Assembly: GCF_020880975.1 (NCBI RefSeq)
Contig: NZ_JAJIWP010000001.1
Span: 558,001 to 622,000 of the forward strand
Reading direction: 5' to 3'
From: Mucilaginibacter sp. UR6-1
GTDB taxonomy: Bacteria > Bacteroidota > Bacteroidia > Sphingobacteriales > Sphingobacteriaceae
DNA: 64,000 bases
Below the pieces are notes generated by a model. The model did not search any database and had not been told where the DNA came from. It worked only from the letters and a program-made list of their open reading frames with translations. A program made the translations under genes and the position numbers. Shown one piece after another: positions 22,621 to 31,700 of the stretch; position 1 is the stretch's first letter, and each line of letters opens with the position of its first letter.

Positions 22621-22854
22621 ATGAACAACCTGACCAATACTTCTGCGGTAAGCAGGAAAGAATTTATCGAGGTAGCGCCGGACGTTCGCCTGCATGTCAC
22701 CGTTACAGGTGAAGGCAAACCGCTGCTGCTGATACACGGCTGGCCGCTGAGCGATGCCATGTATGAATACCAACATGGCAGAACCAAGTTCGATCATGAC
22801 AGGGGCAAGTTGTTGTTTATCAAACCGCGGCAGACGGTTACCTTTTATAATTAG
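22621..22854 (+). pseudogene. Chimeric scrap: alpha/beta-hydrolase start joined to an AraC-like piece
   Basis: 77 codons. Residues 1-50 are the N-terminus of a haloperoxidase/esterase-type alpha/beta hydrolase (RLHVTVTGEGKPLLLIHGWP, then SDAMYEYQ, with the oxyanion HGWP motif) and lack the nucleophile elbow that should come later. From about residue 51 the text (HGRTKFDHDRGKLLFIKPRQ) instead resembles the cupin start of AraC-type regulators, where 'D.d.G.L.F..P.Q' is usual. The frame ends 25 codons on. A deletion probably fused the two. The joint at about 22,770 coincides with the change from GC-rich to AT-rich DNA. Confidence 0.6.
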
Positions 22855-23176
22855 TATTTACAGCGTCATTCAGCGTAATTACATTAACCAAGGCAACTAA
22901 CAGACACGATACAATATTTTTCATTTTTCTGGATAAAAATTTTTCTGCCCTTTCATCACTATCAGCTTTTTTAGTCCGGTATAACATTAAAATAATCGTC
23001 TATTTATCGCTCGATTGTTCAAAAAGCACTTAGAGGCTTTAACACCTTATAATGCATAGACAAGCTCAGTCCGTGCTGTAGTTTACTTCCATCCACGCTT
23101 TAAATTTATTTGATCTTTATACATTTTTTGATAGTAAATCCTGCCTGCTCAAACGTAATTATGGAAACTGATCAAA
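22855..23176. other. 322-bp AT-rich gap with no gene seen
   Basis: I see no coding frame, RNA gene or strong hairpin here. It separates the GC-rich stress block from the S41/FecR/TonB block and must hold the promoter of the S41 peptidase gene. Confidence 0.6.
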
Positions 23177-24583
23177 ATGCAACGATCATTAAAGCTGATT
23201 TGGCCCGGTATATCAATGTTTATATCGGTTATTTTTTTAACCATATCCTGTAAAAAAAATGATAACCCGCAAATGGCATTGTCACTTTTTAACAAGTGGA
23301 TGCTTGATAGTATGCGTGTATATTACTATTGGGAAGGGGGTATAAAAAACACACCGCCTGACCAGACTGATGCTCATGCCTTTTTTAATTCACTTTTGAG
23401 CAGTGATGACCGTTTTTCATACCTTGAAGATCCGGAGCATCCGGCAGTGCCTGCTTCATCATATGGCTATTACGGTTTTTTATATACCATGGCAGAAACA
23501 AATTTGCCGGGTTACCCTATGCTTGCCATTGTTACCATGGTTGTTCCGGATGGTCCGGCAGCGCGGCAGGGTTTAAAAAGGGGAGATGTTATACTTTCGG
23601 TAAACGGGATTACAATAAATACGCAAAACGCGGATAAAATAAAAGCCATACTAAGCCAGGGAGAGGTATTGAACCTGGAGTTGGCAACTATCTCGGCTAA
23701 TACCCTTATCAATACAGGGCAGCTTAGTATGAATGCAGGGTATTTTGATAGCCCGCCTGTTTTTATCACCAGAGTATTTTCAAACGGTGTAAAAAAAACC
23801 GGGTATATATATTATGATGAGTTTAAGGGAATGTATGACCGCAGCACGTTGGATTCACTTGCAAAGTTTAAACAGCAGGGTATAACGGATCTTGTCATCG
23901 ACCTCCGCTACAATCCTGGCGGTGATGTACCCTCTGTTGCAAAGATGGGCGCGGCCATCGCAGGGGTAGGCCGTGATCAGGTTTTCCTTATCAGCCAGGC
24001 CAACAAAAATGGTGGTAAAATAACTGATACGTTTGGGCAAAGTATAAGTAAAAGCAACTATCCGCCTGTATCCTTTAATGATATAACCGCCTTACAACTC
24101 AATATTGCTAAATTATATGTACTAACGGGTTCGGGTACGGCATCATCGGCAGAATTACTCATCAATAATTTAAAACCTTACCTGGATGTTATTCAGATAG
24201 GTGAGCAAACATTGGGTAAGGATATGGCCGGTTTCGCTATAAATGATCAGCGCCAGCCAAAGCAGGTCAACCTTATTATGCATCCCTTAATATTCAAATT
24301 ATACAATGCCAGTAACCAGGGTGATTATCCGCGGGGTTTAGTGCCTGATTATTTAGTAAATGAATTAAGCTCGTTGCCTTTAAAGCCTTTTGGCGATTCG
24401 GCCGATCCTCTCATAAGCAAAGCGCTTGAACTATCGCTGGGTAGCGGAGCAATAACTTCTGCACGCAGAAAAGGCGATCTAAGCGTCCGGCCCGGCATTG
24501 CAAAAGCAATTTATAGTTCTTCAGATGAGCGCAGTAAAAACAACCGGCCTATGGTACTGGAGCGCCCTCAACACAAATTTTAA
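23177..24583 (+). CDS. S41-family (C-terminal processing) peptidase, lipoprotein
   Basis: 468 residues. The signal peptide ends in lipobox LTISC followed by KK, so the enzyme is probably lipid-anchored in the envelope. A PDZ domain follows at about 105-165 (GPAARQGLKRGDVILSVNGI). The S41 core has VIDLRYNPGGDVPS, the nucleophile region TGSGTASSAELL (catalytic Ser 323 or 324) and the general-base Lys in GEQTLGKDMAG. CTP-type proteases trim or degrade exported proteins. It lies 77 bp upstream of fecR on the same strand and may act in the same surface-signalling or uptake locus. Confidence 0.92.
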   Translation: MQRSLKLIWPGISMFISVIFLTISCKKNDNPQMALSLFNKWMLDSMRVYYYWEGGIKNTPPDQTDAHAFFNSLLSSDDRFSYLEDPEHPAVPASSYGYYGFLYTMAETNLPGYPMLAIVTMVVPDGPAARQGLKRGDVILSVNGITINTQNADKIKAILSQGEVLNLELATISANTLINTGQLSMNAGYFDSPPVFITRVFSNGVKKTGYIYYDEFKGMYDRSTLDSLAKFKQQGITDLVIDLRYNPGGDVPSVAKMGAAIAGVGRDQVFLISQANKNGGKITDTFGQSISKSNYPPVSFNDITALQLNIAKLYVLTGSGTASSAELLINNLKPYLDVIQIGEQTLGKDMAGFAINDQRQPKQVNLIMHPLIFKLYNASNQGDYPRGLVPDYLVNELSSLPLKPFGDSADPLISKALELSLGSGAITSARRKGDLSVRPGIAKAIYSSSDERSKNNRPMVLERPQHKF

Positions 24584-24608
24584 AAAAAGCAATAATCTAA
24601 TAGTAAAA

Positions 24609-24629
24609 TATTACGCGTAGTGCGTAATA
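24609..24629. repeat. Inverted repeat TATTACGC-N5-GCGTAATA before fecR
   Basis: 8-bp perfect arms with a GTAGT loop, 31 bp upstream of the fecR start. It could be an operator for an ECF-associated regulator or a small RNA hairpin. Confidence 0.4.
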
Positions 24630-24660
24630 CTATAAAATAAGCATCCGGCATATACATACC

Positions 24661-25746
24661 ATGACCAAACAACTCATCCATAAGTATTTTTCAGGAACAT
24701 GTACACCGGAAGAGGAGGTAATGGTAAAAACCTATTTAGAGGGTAATGACCTTACCGTATTGCATGAATATATGGATGAGGTAGCAACTGCCGGTTCTCC
24801 TGATCCGCTTTCAAAAGCGGAATCAGATGAATTGCTCGGAAGTATTCATCATCAGATACAGATCGATCAGCTACTGGCAAACATGGTTGCTGAAAGCCAG
24901 AAAGCTGATGATGGAACAGTTAATAGTTTAACCCCCGAAGACGATAACAAGCCCGGCAGTAAAGTGGTTGAATTGAAGTTTAATCGTGGCCGTTTTAACT
25001 GGAGCATTGCAGCGTGTTTACTGGTTTTGTTGACCTGCGGCGGTTTGTTATTTAATTATTTGAGGCAGAAGGCCGCTGTACCAAGCACTGCTCAATATAG
25101 TGTTAACTGGAGTGTTATCGCTAACAAAACGGCAGGTATCAAAAAGATAATTCTGACCGACGGAACCAGTGTTTGGCTAAATAGTGCGTCATCTATTTCA
25201 TATCAGCCTGCAAATTTTGACCGCAATACAAGGGAAGTTATTATCAGCGGCGAAGCATTTTTTGATGTTGCCCATAATGTTAAAAAGCCTTTCATTGTTC
25301 ACGCCGGAAAGCTCACCACTACAGTACTTGGCACTGCCTTCAATGTAGAGGCATATCATAACGAAGGTGAAGTTAAAGTAACACTTGTTCGTGGGCGTGT
25401 TCGTGTTGAAACGGCTAATGAACGGCTGATGCTTGCACCGGGGCAGATGTTGAAATACTTAAACCTTACAAAGCATGCTGCTATAACTACTGTAAACACA
25501 ACGCAGGCCAACGCCTGGACAACGGGTAAAATATCATTTACAGATGTGAGCCTGAGCGATGCACTTAAACGAATGGCAATTATTTACGGTGTTAAAATTA
25601 GCCCATTAAACTACAGGTTGTTAAACAACAGGCGTATAACCGGTGTGTTTGAACGTAAACCAATTGATAAGATATTAACCAACGTGTTGTATATACATGG
25701 GTTGAAATGGGAAAAGAAAGGAGGGGAATTTATCATTCAACAATAA
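24661..25746 (+). CDS. FecR-family anti-sigma/sigma-regulator protein
   Basis: 361 residues. The cytoplasmic N-terminal ~110 residues (KQLIHKYFSGTCTPEEEVMV is the typical FecR/anti-sigma start) are followed by one membrane helix at about 114-134. The periplasmic FecR domain (KIILTDGTSVWLNSASSISY, VIISGEAFFDVAHN, TTVLGTAFNVEAY, VTLVRGRVRV) and C-terminal DUF4974 (ISFTDVSLSDALKRMAIIYG) follow. It should relay the state of the downstream TonB receptor to an ECF sigma factor. Unusually, no sigma gene stands directly upstream; the nearest is the convergent one at 31701-32234. Confidence 0.93.
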   Translation: MTKQLIHKYFSGTCTPEEEVMVKTYLEGNDLTVLHEYMDEVATAGSPDPLSKAESDELLGSIHHQIQIDQLLANMVAESQKADDGTVNSLTPEDDNKPGSKVVELKFNRGRFNWSIAACLLVLLTCGGLLFNYLRQKAAVPSTAQYSVNWSVIANKTAGIKKIILTDGTSVWLNSASSISYQPANFDRNTREVIISGEAFFDVAHNVKKPFIVHAGKLTTTVLGTAFNVEAYHNEGEVKVTLVRGRVRVETANERLMLAPGQMLKYLNLTKHAAITTVNTTQANAWTTGKISFTDVSLSDALKRMAIIYGVKISPLNYRLLNNRRITGVFERKPIDKILTNVLYIHGLKWEKKGGEFIIQQ

Positions 25747-25747
25747 T

Positions 25748-25788
25748 GGAGAATGCCGTTTCCACCGGCACTCTCCTGGAGTTTTTTT
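25748..25788 (+). terminator. Terminator/attenuator hairpin between fecR and the TonB receptor gene
   Basis: An 11-bp stem with one A-C mismatch joins 25748-25758 and 25766-25776 around loop TTTCCAC, followed by seven T at 25782-25788. It starts 2 bp after the fecR stop codon and ends 32 bp before the receptor ATG at 25821. It would limit read-through, so the receptor may have its own start or be tuned by attenuation. Confidence 0.7.
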
Positions 25789-25820
25789 CAAGCTGTTCAG
25801 AACTTAAAAAAAATAAATTT

Positions 25821-28800
25821 ATGCATCTATTTACACAGTTATGTGTTTTTTCTAAAAAAAATATACTGTTTGCCGGGCTGTTGGGTATACAGTATCAATA
25901 TGTACTTGCTAAAACAGCGCAAACCGGCGATGCGCCTTACATAGCTTCGCCTGTTACATTGATCATTAAAAACCCTGATCTTCACCAGGCTTTTTCACAA
26001 TTGAACGGACAGGCCGGTTACAGTTATGTATACGATAATGGCCGGGCTAAAAATATAAAGCTTAAGGACCTTAACTATAAAAAAGTGGCTTTAAGCCGGG
26101 TGTTAAAATCATTACAGAATGAGGTGCCTTTTTCACTGACCGTGGACGGCGCTTCTATTATGGTAAGGATAGAAGATGTTAAACCGGCAGTGCGCGTAAA
26201 GAACGGTATTGTATCCGGAAAAATAGTTGACGAAAAAGGTGAACCGCTTCCGGGTGCTACAGTAAAGGTAATTGAAACCGGCTTAGGCACGCAAACAAAC
26301 GTTGACGGGCAGTATACCCTGAGCATGTTGCCCGGGATATATACAATTGAAATAACTTATATATCGTTTCAAACGCAAAGAGTATCAGGCGTACGTGTTA
26401 CTGAGGGCCAGTTAACCCCTTTAAATGTGTCGTTAAAAGCGGCGGCAGGCTCCTTGCAGGAAGTGCTTGTTACGGCAAGCTATCAGCGTGCATCAATAGA
26501 AGGACTTTATGCAAAACAGAAAAATAACGCGGCCATGTCTGATGGTATTACGGCCGAACAGATCTCGCGGACACCGGATAATAACACCGCTCAGGTATTA
26601 AAGCGGGTAAGCGGTCTGCAGGTTTCACAAAACAAATATGTTGTTGTGCGCGGTTTAAGTGATCGTTATAACAACGTGCTGCTGAATGATAACCAGTTAC
26701 CAAGCAGCGAGCCCAACCGCCGAGATTTTGCATTTGATATGGTACCGAGTGCTTTGGTTGATAACATTGTGGTTAACAAAACAGCTACACCCGATCTGCC
26801 CGGTGAGTTTACCGGAGGGTTGGTTCAAATAACTACTAAGGATATTCCCGAAGAGGATTTCATAAATGTAACAATAGGGCAGGGCTTTAACAGCCAGGCC
26901 ACCGGGAAGGATTTTATCGGGGGGTATCGCGGTAGCGCCAATTATTTAGGATTTACCAATAAATACCAAAAGCAGCCCGAAGGCATGTCATTTGGTGAGT
27001 ATAATGTGCTGGCTAATAAAATTGCCGGTAACCAGGCAAGCGCGGCCGAGAAAAGTGCCGCCGCCAATTTTCTCGGCTCATTTCCGGATAACTGGAAAAT
27101 GCAGCGGTACAAGGCACAACCTATACAAAACTACGCCTTCTCTATGGGCAAAACCATTCCGCTTAAAGATGACAGGATTGGTTTTGTAGCAGCACTTACT
27201 TACCGTAATGAACAAACAGCCGATGTGGATGATCAATATTATCCAACGGTATTGGATTATAAAGGAACGGATTACGACTTTACAACCCTGCTGGGTGGGA
27301 GCGCGAATATTGGTTACACCTCGGGCACCAATAAATGGGTGATTAAAAACACCTATAACAGGCGCTTTACTGATAAGTTGTTCCGGTTTTCGGGTATCGA
27401 TTTTATGAGCAGTAATGCCCGCATGAATGGTTATACCGCTCAAACACTGCTAAATGAGCTTTTTCAAAGCAGTTTGCATGGTGAACATGCACTCGGAAAA
27501 AGGGTTGTTAAGTTAGATTACAATTTCGGCATTTCAACCATTAATCGCGATCAACCCAATAACCGCATTATGAGTATGCGCGGTTTACCGGTTACAAGCC
27601 CCGGGCCTGACAATTATTTTGAATACAACTTTAACGATTTTCAGCCCGAGTACGGTTCAGTATTTTATACCAAACTAAACGAAACACGTTTTACTTACCA
27701 GGCAAATGTGCAGGTACCCTTTAAATGGCTAAAGCGTAATCAAAGTTTTAAGATTGGCTACCAGGGAAACTACCGCAAAGCTGATTACCATGCGGATTTG
27801 TATCGTATAAAAAATGTACCCGGGGCGGATAATCAATTTAACGGGCTGGCTTATGATAGGGTTTACAACAATCAAAACCTAATTGTCCAAAAGCTGTTTT
27901 TTGTGCCCTTTATAGGCAATGGTAAGCAAAGCGAAAATGGTTCGGCTTCCGGTTATAATGGCAATCAGCATTTAAACGCATACTATGCCATGGTTGATGT
28001 GGCACCCGTTAAACATCTGCGTATTACCGGAGGTATACGCCTTGAGCAAAATACGCAGCGTGTAAACACCAATACGCTTGGAGCGGTAACTGACCCGAAT
28101 GAGGTGAGGCCGATTGTTGACAGCCTGATCACGCTGAAGAAGAACGATTGGCTTCCGTCTGTAAACGTGATTTACGCGCTGACACCAAAAATGAACATCC
28201 GCTCCGCATTTTATAAAACGGTTGCCAGGCCTGATCTGCGCGAACTTTCCTTTTTCGAATATTTCGATATCGGAACCTTTCGCAATATAACCGGCAATGG
28301 TTTAAAGTCTACGGATATCAGGAATTTTGACTTACGTTACGAGTTTTTCCCCAGTCCGGATGAACTGATCTCGGTTTCAGGATTTTATAAGGAATTTAAA
28401 AATCCTATTGAACTTACCTTTGAAAACACATCATCAAAGCCGCAGTTGATCTACCGTAACTTGGCCGCGGCCAAAGATATTGGCTTTGAGGTTGACCTGC
28501 GTAAATCATTAGGCCTGGTGAACCCCGAGACCGCATTCTGGAAAAAGTTATACCTGTCCGGAAGTTTTACCTGGGTACATGCCACGGTTGAACTTGATCG
28601 TGCTGCCGCTGTTGATGGCGATGGCAACCCAATCTCAACAAAAAGAAACCGGCCGCTTTACGGGCAGTCGCCCTACATCATTAATGGTGGTATATCTTAT
28701 ACCGGTAAATACATCGGAGTTAATGCTACCTATAACCGCTACGGTAAGCGGATAGTTACATCAACCATATCAACTGCCGAGGACGAATATGAAAATCCGC

Positions 28801-29105
28801 GGGATGTGGTGGATCTGCAATTTAGCTACAGGTTTTTGAAACAGCAACGTGCGGAGTTACGCTTAAACATAAGCGATCTGCTTAATCAACAGCTAATTAC
28901 TTATAAAAACCAATACGGGCCGGGTAATGCTACCTATCCTGAGCGCACGCCTTCGGTAAAGCCTTACCCCGGTGATGGAACGGCCGAATATCCTGCCGAA
29001 CAGCTTGACCCTAAAGGAACTGCCTATAACGCACCTTATGACGTGGTCACGTTCAGGCGAAAGAACGGCACCAATTACGTGCTCAATTTTATTTATCGCT
29101 TTTAA
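25821..29105 (+). CDS. TonB-dependent receptor with STN and CarboxypepD-like domains
   Basis: 1094 residues from the ATG at 25821. Starts at 25707 or 25746 would place the terminator hairpin inside the gene and spoil the signal peptide, which reads MHLFTQLCVFSKKNILFAGL. The STN domain (TLIIKNPDLHQAFSQLNGQAG, about 36-110) marks a transducer that talks to FecR. A carboxypeptidase-regulatory-like beta sandwich (GKIVDEKGEPLPGATVKV) and a plug with VLKRVSGLQVS and VVVRGLSDRYNNVLLN follow. The ~700-residue barrel ends YVLNFIYRF. It resembles FecA-like or sugar/metallophore-type receptors more than SusC, and no susD gene follows. The ligand is unknown. Confidence 0.93.
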   Translation: MHLFTQLCVFSKKNILFAGLLGIQYQYVLAKTAQTGDAPYIASPVTLIIKNPDLHQAFSQLNGQAGYSYVYDNGRAKNIKLKDLNYKKVALSRVLKSLQNEVPFSLTVDGASIMVRIEDVKPAVRVKNGIVSGKIVDEKGEPLPGATVKVIETGLGTQTNVDGQYTLSMLPGIYTIEITYISFQTQRVSGVRVTEGQLTPLNVSLKAAAGSLQEVLVTASYQRASIEGLYAKQKNNAAMSDGITAEQISRTPDNNTAQVLKRVSGLQVSQNKYVVVRGLSDRYNNVLLNDNQLPSSEPNRRDFAFDMVPSALVDNIVVNKTATPDLPGEFTGGLVQITTKDIPEEDFINVTIGQGFNSQATGKDFIGGYRGSANYLGFTNKYQKQPEGMSFGEYNVLANKIAGNQASAAEKSAAANFLGSFPDNWKMQRYKAQPIQNYAFSMGKTIPLKDDRIGFVAALTYRNEQTADVDDQYYPTVLDYKGTDYDFTTLLGGSANIGYTSGTNKWVIKNTYNRRFTDKLFRFSGIDFMSSNARMNGYTAQTLLNELFQSSLHGEHALGKRVVKLDYNFGISTINRDQPNNRIMSMRGLPVTSPGPDNYFEYNFNDFQPEYGSVFYTKLNETRFTYQANVQVPFKWLKRNQSFKIGYQGNYRKADYHADLYRIKNVPGADNQFNGLAYDRVYNNQNLIVQKLFFVPFIGNGKQSENGSASGYNGNQHLNAYYAMVDVAPVKHLRITGGIRLEQNTQRVNTNTLGAVTDPNEVRPIVDSLITLKKNDWLPSVNVIYALTPKMNIRSAFYKTVARPDLRELSFFEYFDIGTFRNITGNGLKSTDIRNFDLRYEFFPSPDELISVSGFYKEFKNPIELTFENTSSKPQLIYRNLAAAKDIGFEVDLRKSLGLVNPETAFWKKLYLSGSFTWVHATVELDRAAAVDGDGNPISTKRNRPLYGQSPYIINGGISYTGKYIGVNATYNRYGKRIVTSTISTAEDEYENPRDVVDLQFSYRFLKQQRAELRLNISDLLNQQLITYKNQYGPGNATYPERTPSVKPYPGDGTAEYPAEQLDPKGTAYNAPYDVVTFRRKNGTNYVLNFIYRF

Positions 29106-29243
29106 TTGTCCCTATGATAACCAAACCTAATGAGAAAGGAGGATCGGCTTAGCAACTATGAAAATCAACAACGGGCCAGGAGGCCAAAATGAAATTTTTC
29201 TAAGTATCAAGTATCTACAGGCAAAAGCCTAAAAACAAAAATC

Positions 29244-30722
29244 ATGAAAAGTCAATTTAAATTTACAGGTATCTATTCTTCAAAACTGCCACTTGTGGCC
29301 TTGTTATCAGCGTCATTATTTATGGCAAGCTGCAAAAAAGACAGTGGTGTAGCCACACCCGAAGGTAACTTTAACCGTTCATCAAAAGCATTGTATCCGG
29401 ATACAAGAACCCCGGGTGGCACTGTAGTAACGGTAAGCGGCGTATTAACCGGTACCATTAACTGGACCGCAGGTAACACTTACCGCCTGAATGGCCCGGT
29501 TTACATTGATAGCCTTGCTACATTGAACATTGCCGCCGGTACTTTTGTAAAAGGTTTGGATAAAACCAATACTACTACCGGTTTCCCATCTTACCTGGTA
29601 ATTCGCAGAGGCGGAAAGCTGAACATTAACGGTACAGCTACCAACCCTGTAGTATTTACTTCACAATATGCTGCCGGCAGCCGTGCCGAAGGCGATTGGG
29701 GTGGTATAGTTATATTAGGCCGTGCACCGGTAAATAACGTTAACCCTAAAATTGAGGGCATACCTGCAGCACAAATACCTGCGGCATTAGCCGGTAAAGA
29801 CGCTATAGGTTATGGCGGCGCTATTGAGGCTGATAATTCAGGTTCTATCCGTTACCTGCGTATTGAGTTTGCCGGTGAGGTAATTACTGAAGGTAATGAG
29901 CTGAATGGCCTTACATTGGGCGGCGTTGGTTCAGGTACTACTTTAGATCACGTACAGGTATCTTACGGTGCTGATGACGCTTTTGAGTTTTTTGGCGGAT
30001 CAGTAAATGCAACCAACCTGATCTCGTACCTGAATGATGATGATGACTTTGACTTTGATCAGGGCTACCAGGGCAGTATCCAATTCGCTGTTGCTCAAAA
30101 AGATCCTCGTACCGCATTCCCAAGATCAGGTAATCCTAACGGTATCGAATCAAATAACATAACATCTCCAATTGTTACAGGTGGTGCCTTTTCAACCCGT
30201 TTAACAACTCCGGTGTTAAGTAATTTTAGCATTCTTGGTGATACTTCATCTACTACTGCTCCGAGCGTAGGCGTAGGTACTGTATTCAGAGTGGGTTCAT
30301 CAGGTGTATTTAAAAACTCGGTAGTAGGTGGTTTTGCAACAGGTGCCAATGTTTCAACGGCCGATGCAACACTTATTTATACTGATAATTTAGTACATTA
30401 TTTCACTACTTCAGGCGTACCATCAGGTAACACAACTTACACAGGTTCGGCATCAAATCCTTTCAGGCTGCATGCTCCATACAACATCACTACACCTGAG
30501 TGGAGGTTTAACAATGTTAGTCCATTGCTTTCACCTGCACGTAACGGCTGGAATGCTACCGGCCTTACAGTTAGTCATCCGGGTGGCGCGTTATCTGCAT
30601 TTACCAACACTACTTACAGAGGTGCCTTTGGCGACAGGGCTACTACTACCAGGTGGGATGGACCAGCTTCAGGCAGCACCTCAACCTGGGCATCTTACGA
30701 GCCTACTACAAATACTTACTAA
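29244..30722 (+). CDS. Right-handed beta-helix-like surface lipoprotein
   Basis: 492 residues with signal peptide and lipobox FMASC-KK. The mature part is a repetitive Gly/Asn/Thr-rich beta structure (GPVYIDSLATLNIAAGTFVKG, YLVIRRGGKLNINGTATNPV, GDWGGIVILGRAPVNNV, NGLTLGGVGSGTTLDHVQVS). This is a recognised Bacteroidota pattern for parallel beta-helix proteins usually placed directly behind TonB receptors. DDDDFDFDQGYQG may bind calcium. It lies 138 bp after the receptor gene and could be its surface-exposed ligand-binding partner in place of SusD. The exact ligand cannot be told. Confidence 0.85.
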   Translation: MKSQFKFTGIYSSKLPLVALLSASLFMASCKKDSGVATPEGNFNRSSKALYPDTRTPGGTVVTVSGVLTGTINWTAGNTYRLNGPVYIDSLATLNIAAGTFVKGLDKTNTTTGFPSYLVIRRGGKLNINGTATNPVVFTSQYAAGSRAEGDWGGIVILGRAPVNNVNPKIEGIPAAQIPAALAGKDAIGYGGAIEADNSGSIRYLRIEFAGEVITEGNELNGLTLGGVGSGTTLDHVQVSYGADDAFEFFGGSVNATNLISYLNDDDDFDFDQGYQGSIQFAVAQKDPRTAFPRSGNPNGIESNNITSPIVTGGAFSTRLTTPVLSNFSILGDTSSTTAPSVGVGTVFRVGSSGVFKNSVVGGFATGANVSTADATLIYTDNLVHYFTTSGVPSGNTTYTGSASNPFRLHAPYNITTPEWRFNNVSPLLSPARNGWNATGLTVSHPGGALSAFTNTTYRGAFGDRATTTRWDGPASGSTSTWASYEPTTNTY

Positions 30723-30750
30723 ACCATATCACTTTAAGCAATTAAAAGAT

Positions 30751-30780
30751 AATACCGGGGAATTAGCCATCCCCGGTATT
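30751..30780. other. Intercistronic hairpin AATACCGGGGA/TCCCCGGTATT
   Basis: A perfect 11-bp stem has an 8-nt loop but no T-run behind it. It lies in the 74-bp gap between the beta-helix gene and the next lipoprotein gene and may act as an mRNA-processing or partial stop signal. Confidence 0.5.
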
Positions 30781-30796
30781 ATAATTAATCCGAAAA

Positions 30797-31564
30797 ATGA
30801 AAAAAAATCGACTTGTATATATTCTGCTTATTGTAGTAGTTGCATTCCAGGCCTGTAAAAAGGAGGGGGAGCCTATTATTTATCCATCCTTTGGGCAACT
30901 CAAAATATCCGGATCAACCTCCAGCGCCCTGATCATAGCTGTTGACGGTAAGGTAACCGATACGCTTGCCTCAACTTCCGGTTCAGACCTTGTGCTTACT
31001 GTTGAAGAAGGTAAAAGAAAAATATCATTATTAGATAGTCTTAAAAAAACGGTTTTAGATACCACCATCACCATTAAAAGTGGTTCAATAACCAATTTGT
31101 CAAACTTTTTTTATACGGGCGATGGGCTATTATTCCCTGATCCGGACAGCACACGGAAACCCACACCCGGCCATGCCCTGGTCAGGATCGTTATAACGGA
31201 TAAAAACCTGCCCGACGTATTGAATATCGATATTGTTAAGCTTGATTTTGCTACCGGAGAAAGTACACCTGTGGCACATATTGACGGGCTAACCAAAAGC
31301 GCTTTTTCAGGCTATATTGATTTGTCAGATCCACTATCGGCTGATGCATTTTATGTGATCGAGGGTACTGATCTGTCGGGTAACAAAGTCATGTCTATTG
31401 AAAGTGGCAACTATGGTATTATATCATATGATACTGATATTAATGTTGGTCTAACTTTTTTGCCTAACAGCATTATTTCACTTGGAATAGGGCCTATACC
31501 CAGCGATGGTAGCCTGCCTTTTCATGATCCTTTAGTGATATTTAAAAGAATAGCAACCCCCTGA
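30797..31564 (+). CDS. Lipoprotein of unknown function (DUF4397-like)
   Basis: 255 residues. Signal peptide and lipobox AFQAC-KK. The mature part has two immunoglobulin-like beta-sandwich regions: FGQLKISGSTSSALIIAVDG with LTVEEGKRKISL, and ALVRIVITDKNLPDVLNIDI with FSGYIDLSDP. The first resembles DUF4397-type surface modules. It is last in the receptor locus, 74 bp after the beta-helix lipoprotein, and likely a surface or periplasmic accessory of that system. The family call is tentative. Confidence 0.75.
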   Translation: MKKNRLVYILLIVVVAFQACKKEGEPIIYPSFGQLKISGSTSSALIIAVDGKVTDTLASTSGSDLVLTVEEGKRKISLLDSLKKTVLDTTITIKSGSITNLSNFFYTGDGLLFPDPDSTRKPTPGHALVRIVITDKNLPDVLNIDIVKLDFATGESTPVAHIDGLTKSAFSGYIDLSDPLSADAFYVIEGTDLSGNKVMSIESGNYGIISYDTDINVGLTFLPNSIISLGIGPIPSDGSLPFHDPLVIFKRIATP

Positions 31565-31575
31565 TCATCAAAAAT

Positions 31576-31605
31576 AAAAGGCCTGCTGGTTAAAGCAAGC
31601 CTTTT
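31576..31605. terminator. Terminator of the TonB-receptor locus
   Basis: AAAAGGC-c-TGCT (31576-31587) pairs with AGCA-a-GCCTTTT (31594-31605) followed by another T. It is placed 11 bp after the lipoprotein stop, between it and the convergent sigma gene. Confidence 0.75.
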
Positions 31606-31700
31606 TAAAGTCAATAGATCTACAGGTATCTAAGCTGCAGAAACCGTAAAGATAGCCATATTAGCGATATGTAAAAATTTACGGTTAGTAATTGCAGCTA

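Noticed and set aside
25707..25820. Longer N-terminus for the TonB receptor (start at 25707 or 25746)
   Set aside because: It would translate through the terminator hairpin and put 25-38 residues before an otherwise normal signal peptide. The ATG overlapping TAATG at 25746 remains a weaker alternative.
29106..29243. A 24-codon ORF (29158-29232) ahead of the beta-helix lipoprotein gene
   Set aside because: It has an AGGAGG-like sequence upstream but is too short to support without conservation data; it could be an untranslated leader.
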